A stretch of 64,000 bases of DNA from Thermoanaerobaculia bacterium. GTDB lineage: Bacteria > Acidobacteriota > Thermoanaerobaculia > Multivoradales > Multivoraceae. Every line of letters starts with the position of its first letter. The first letter of the stretch is position 1. A model generated the notes under the pieces. That model did no database searches. It was not told the origin of the DNA and worked only from the letters and a program-made list of their open reading frames with translations. Shown in pieces: positions 60,606 through 64,000 of this stretch. The stretch is taken from contig JAJEHN010000032.1 in NCBI GenBank assembly GCA_022823665.1, forward strand, positions 1 to 64,000, in the 5' to 3' direction. The translations under genes and the position numbers were made by a program.

Positions 60606-61559
60606 CTATGAAGGGGCCTGAACTCCGTCCCCGGTGGCCGGAGCGTCCTCCGCGTCCGTAGCGATCCGCGCGCCCGGCGCTTCCATCGACAGAACGATCC
60701 GATCCCTGAACCGCAGGTCCACGACTTCCGGATCGTTGTGTTCCGTGATCGCGCCGTGCAGCAACTCGAACACGGAAGCCTTGGCCGTCAGGTCGCTGCC
60801 GCGAACGAGCACGGTGGCCGGACGGCCGCTGCAGGCGAGCAGGTAGTCGTCCTCAACGATCCCGAAACTGATGACCTCCACCGCCCGCACCTGACGTCCC
60901 CACTCGAACGCCCTGACTTCGGTCGCCACGTCGAGCGCCCGTTTCAGCGTTCGAGCGAGAACCTCGGCCTGCACGTCCCTGGACCGACCCGCCCCTCTCG
61001 ACGATCCAGCGCCAGGACCCGGGTTCCGCGCAGGGCCGTCCCCCAGACGCTCTCCCGCCAGAGCGCTTTCGATCGACACGCTGACCAGATCGCCATCGCA
61101 GAGGTCGGGCGCCCGCTCGCAAGGCACGATCGTCCGGCCGTCCCGGTCGATCACCCATGCGCGGTCCCCGGCCGTGAACAGGGCCGCCGGTCGATGCTCC
61201 ACCACCCGCACGGTGAGTTCGTTCGGAAGGCGCTTGACCAGTTCCGTCTCACGGATCCACGCGTCGTCGAGCCGTCGAGCAGCGAGGTCCAGGGAGAGCA
61301 GCGGCAGGTTCCGTCCCTCCAGCGGAGCAAGCCGGCTCCGCACCCACTCTTCGGAGATCCGCTCGGCCTCCTCGATCTGGATCTCGAGCTCGAGGTCGAA
61401 CACCGGGGCCGTCGCCAGCCACACGCCGATCCCGACAACGGGGGCGATCCCGAGGAGGACCTTCCCCACGCCCAGCGCCAGCCAGACGACGGGCCGCGGC
61501 CGCCTGCGGCGCACGGGACGGCGAGCGCCCGACAGCCTGCGAGTCGCCCGCCGGCTCAC
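60606..61559 (-). CDS. ftsQ: Cell division protein FtsQ (DivIB)
   Basis: 317 residues. A basic N-terminus (R-R-A-T-R-R-L ... R-P-V-R-R-R-R-P-R-P) leads to one membrane helix, then a POTRA domain and the FtsQ beta-domain, with R-L-P-N-E-L-T-V-R-V-V-E-H-R-P-A-A the recognisable segment. The stretch G-D-G-P-A-R-N-P-G-P-G-A looks like a disordered insertion. It bridges the division ring to wall synthesis in the periplasm. GTG overlaps the murC stop as GTGA. Confidence 0.93.
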   Translation of the reverse strand: MSRRATRRLSGARRPVRRRRPRPVVWLALGVGKVLLGIAPVVGIGVWLATAPVFDLELEIQIEEAERISEEWVRSRLAPLEGRNLPLLSLDLAARRLDDAWIRETELVKRLPNELTVRVVEHRPAALFTAGDRAWVIDRDGRTIVPCERAPDLCDGDLVSVSIESALAGERLGDGPARNPGPGAGSSRGAGRSRDVQAEVLARTLKRALDVATEVRAFEWGRQVRAVEVISFGIVEDDYLLACSGRPATVLVRGSDLTAKASVFELLHGAITEHNDPEVVDLRFRDRIVLSMEAPGARIATDAEDAPATGDGVQAPS

Positions 61560-62980
61560 GAAACGTCCCCCTCGCCGGCGGCGAGTCGATGCGCCAGCCG
61601 GTAGATGTCGCCAGCCCCGAGCGTGAGAATCAGGTCGCCTTCGCCGACCTGGGAACGAAGCCGGTCGGGCGCCGCTTGCCACGGTCCGCAGCCGCTGACG
61701 CTCGGATGACCGGCGCGAGCAGCGGCGGCCACCACCAGACCCGCGTCGACTCCCGGGATGGGCCGCTCGCGGGACGGATAGATGTCGGCGACCAGCACGT
61801 TGTCGGCGAGCAGCAGGGAGCGGCCGAAGTCCTCCGCCAGGTCCCTCGTGCGACTGAACAGATGAGGCTGGAACACGGCGTGGATCCGGCCCGTCCGGGC
61901 GCCGTTCCCGCCGCCGGGACCGATCACCTCGCGGGCCGCCCTCAGCGTCGCCTCGACTTCGGTCGGATGATGCGCGTAATCGTCGATCACCGTCGCACCC
62001 CGCCACTGCCCTACGCGCTCGAACCGCCGGTGAATGCCCCGGAATCCCGAAAGAGCCCTGGCCGCGGCCTTGAAGTCGAGCCCGACGGCCCGCGCCGCCG
62101 CCACAGCCGCGAGGGCGTTCAGGACGTTGTGACGCCCGGGCAACGGCAGTTCCAGGACACCGAGCGGACCAAGATGGGCGTCGGCGACCTCGAACCGGAC
62201 ACCCGCGCCGGTCGGCGACGCATCCAGCGCCCGGAGGTCGACCCCCGGATCGAAGCCGTAGGTGACGATCCGCCGGTCGGCGAGGCGCGGCAGCAGGTCC
62301 CGGACGTTCGGGTCGTCCGCGCAGGCGATCACCTGGCCGAAGAAGGGGACGCGGCCGGCGAAACGCGCGAAGGCATCCTGGATGTCGGCCAGATCGCGGT
62401 AGGTGTCGAGATGATCGACGTCGACGTTCGTGATCACCGCGACCACCGGCGCCAGATCGAGAAAACTCCGGTCGAACTCGTCCGCCTCGGCGACCAGGTA
62501 GTCGCTGCTCCCGTAGCGGGCGCCGGTGCCCGAGACGCGAAGGCGTCCGCCGACGATCACCGTGGGGTCGAGGCCGGCGTCCGTCAGCACGCTGCCGATG
62601 AGCGAGGTCGTCGTCGTCTTGCCGTGCGTACCGGCCACGGCGACGCCGTACTTGAGCCGCATCAGTTCGGCGAGCATCTGGGCCCGGCGCACGACAGGCA
62701 CTCCCCGCCGCCGGGCCGCCACGACTTCCTCGTTCCCGGCCGGAACCGCGGACGAGATGACCACCAGGTCGGCCCGATCGACGTTGTCCGCGCTGTGACC
62801 GATGGCGACTCGAGCGCCGAGCGCCGCGAGCCGCTCGGTCGTTTCGCTCTCTTCCAGGTCGGAGCCGCTGACCTTCAGCTGGTAGTTCAGCAGGATCTCG
62901 GCGATCCCGCTCATGCCGGCACCGCCGATACCCACGAAATGGACCCGCTCGAGCCCCGCGGTGCGCAGGAACAGCAGCAT
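61556..62980 (-). CDS. murC: UDP-N-acetylmuramate--L-alanine ligase
   Basis: 474 residues. The N-terminal Rossmann region reads V-H-F-V-G-I-G-G-A-G-M-S-G-I-A. The Mur ligase ATP loop is G-T-H-G-K-T-T-T-T, with D-E-F-D-R and the C-terminal D-D-Y-A-H-H-P-T-E. It adds the first peptide residue of the wall precursor. The ATG shares one base with the murG stop (TGATG). In the canonical cluster murB and ddl often lie between murC and ftsQ; neither does here. Confidence 0.97.
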   Translation of the reverse strand: MLLFLRTAGLERVHFVGIGGAGMSGIAEILLNYQLKVSGSDLEESETTERLAALGARVAIGHSADNVDRADLVVISSAVPAGNEEVVAARRRGVPVVRRAQMLAELMRLKYGVAVAGTHGKTTTTSLIGSVLTDAGLDPTVIVGGRLRVSGTGARYGSSDYLVAEADEFDRSFLDLAPVVAVITNVDVDHLDTYRDLADIQDAFARFAGRVPFFGQVIACADDPNVRDLLPRLADRRIVTYGFDPGVDLRALDASPTGAGVRFEVADAHLGPLGVLELPLPGRHNVLNALAAVAAARAVGLDFKAAARALSGFRGIHRRFERVGQWRGATVIDDYAHHPTEVEATLRAAREVIGPGGGNGARTGRIHAVFQPHLFSRTRDLAEDFGRSLLLADNVLVADIYPSRERPIPGVDAGLVVAAAARAGHPSVSGCGPWQAAPDRLRSQVGEGDLILTLGAGDIYRLAHRLAAGEGDVS

Positions 62981-64000
62981 CAGCCGGCCCTCTCCCGACG
63001 CCCGGAGGTCCCGCGCTCCGCGATCTGGCACACCCGGGCAGCGATGTCGCTCGCCGCGTCGTTCCGGCTCAAGCCTCGAGCGGCCCCCGCCATCGCCATC
63101 AGACGCCCGCGATCCGCGATGAGCCGCGCGCAGCGGTCCGCCGCCGCTTCGCCCTGCAGGTCGTCCTGGTCGACCAGGATCGCGGCTCCCGCCTCGACCA
63201 TCGCGCGGGCGTTCCCGCGCTGGTGCCCGGCGGCCATCGGCAGCGGGACGTAGACCGCCGGCCGGCCGGCGGCGGCGATCTCGGCCACGGTCACCGCTCC
63301 GGCGCGCGACACGATCAGGTCGTGCGCCTGCATCGCGCCGGCGGTGTCCCGGATGAAGCCGGTCACCGTCGAGGAAAGCGCCGACGTGGCCACTCCCCGG
63401 TATCGGTCCCGGGTCTCGTCGACCCAGACCGGGCCGGACTGGTGCGTGACTTCGACCCGGCTCTGCCCGGCGGCACGGGCGAACAGACCGGGCAGATGAC
63501 GGTTGAGCGCATTGGAACCCTGACTGCCGCCAAGCACCAGGACCCGAACGCGGTCGCCCGGAAGACGCAGCTCCTCGATCTCCTGGAAGGCCCGCCGCAC
63601 CGGCACGCCGACCAGCCGCGCCTCGCACAAGAGGCTCCCGGCCGCGGACTCGAAGGCGACGCCCGCCTCGGTCGCGAAGCGCGACAGTCTCCGGTTGGCG
63701 GCGCCGCTCTCCGCGTTCGGTTCGAGCAGGTAGAGCCCGCAGCCATGGAGCCGGGCGGCCAGAGCCGCCGGCGCGCAGACATAGCCGCCCGTCGCGAACA
63801 CGAGCGCCGCGCGGAACCGGCGCAGCAACGCGGCGGCGCGGAGGGTCGAGAGCAGGAGGACCGCCAGGGCAACCGCACGCTGCGCGCCGCCGCGGTCGAC
63901 GAACGGCCGGGCGGGGAGCGCCCTGAAGTCGACGCCGGCCGACGCCACCAACCGTTCCTCGAGGCTGCCGCGGCGGCCGATCCAGGCGGCGTTCCAGCCC
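62980..64000 (-). CDS. murG: MurG N-acetylglucosaminyltransferase, partial (5' end missing)
   Basis: The gene runs off the right edge; about 340 residues are visible from the first complete codon near 63999 (G-W-N-A-A-W-I-G-R-R-G-S-L-E). GT-B marks are F-A-T-G-G-Y-V, V-L-V-L-G-G-S-Q-G-S, S-R-A-G-A-V-T-V-A-E and P-L-P-M-A-A-G-H-Q. It transfers GlcNAc onto lipid I to form lipid II at the inner-membrane face. It precedes murC by a one-base overlap in the division and wall cluster. Confidence 0.96.
   Translation of the reverse strand, partial: GWNAAWIGRRGSLEERLVASAGVDFRALPARPFVDRGGAQRAVALAVLLLSTLRAAALLRRFRAALVFATGGYVCAPAALAARLHGCGLYLLEPNAESGAANRRLSRFATEAGVAFESAAGSLLCEARLVGVPVRRAFQEIEELRLPGDRVRVLVLGGSQGSNALNRHLPGLFARAAGQSRVEVTHQSGPVWVDETRDRYRGVATSALSSTVTGFIRDTAGAMQAHDLIVSRAGAVTVAEIAAAGRPAVYVPLPMAAGHQRGNARAMVEAGAAILVDQDDLQGEAAADRCARLIADRGRLMAMAGAARGLSRNDAASDIAARVCQIAERGTSGRRERAG

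Noticed and set aside
1-64000. CRISPR arrays, insertion sequences, tRNA or rRNA genes
   Set aside because: None was recognised on reading. A covariance-model or repeat search was not possible, so short RNAs could be missed.

Overview
This is a gene-dense, GC-rich window (one hand-counted core-gene line of 60 bases is 75% G+C) of mostly bacterial housekeeping genes with many GTG and TTG starts and many four-base stop/start overlaps. LptD, MltG, a PIG-L/glycosyltransferase cluster and a dTDP-rhamnose-type reductase point to a diderm (Gram-negative) bacterium. The secreted von Willebrand A protein with an N-terminal GWxTD-like region is typical of Acidobacteriota, so I infer an uncultured acidobacterium-like organism, possibly near Thermoanaerobaculia. 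That placement is inference; no rRNA gene is present to test it.

Layout. 260-4743 (minus): a nucleotide-sugar epimerase coupled to a very large GlmS-like protein. 4806-7433 (plus): a nitrilase-family amidase and an SLC13-type transporter. 7437-11503 (minus): an rlmH, DksA/TraR-like, holA, fpg operon whose DksA-like member carries a long histone-H1-like tail. 11544-17346 (plus): a hydrolase-like protein lacking its nucleophile, ileS and a phosphohexomutase. 17343-22583: a YugP-type peptidase, a hydrolase, thymidine kinase, erpA/iscA, a moaD-moaE fusion, a HAD phosphatase and ygfZ.

22587-25987 is the only clearly accessory segment and looks GC-poorer than its surroundings. It holds a three-gene cassette (a RecF/OLD-like ABC ATPase, a TOPRIM-like DUF4276 protein and a helical protein with a C-terminal membrane anchor), followed by a divergent Phd/VapC toxin-antitoxin pair. 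The cassette is the best candidate here for an undescribed, probably defence-related, system.

26025-28988 (minus) is a cysM, mec, cysO::moeZ operon for protein-thiocarboxylate cysteine synthesis in which the sulfur carrier is fused to its activating enzyme. A small molybdenum oxidoreductase lies divergently next to it. 29824-36106 is a complete, tightly overlapping argCJBDHR operon preceded by an ARG-box-like dyad. 36176-43005 holds rhomboid, xseBA, an unknown gene, a secreted protein, the VWA protein and a DUF420 protein. 43096-49469 holds mltG/ruvX, then lptD with two sugar-nucleotide reductases, then an O6-alkylguanine methyltransferase. 49531-55915 is a five-gene surface-glycan operon. 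55985-57946 is argS. 57951-64000 is a division and wall cluster (murG, murC, ftsQ, ftsA, ftsZ) whose ftsZ 3' end is partly duplicated just downstream of its stop codon. No tRNA, rRNA, insertion sequence or CRISPR array was recognised.
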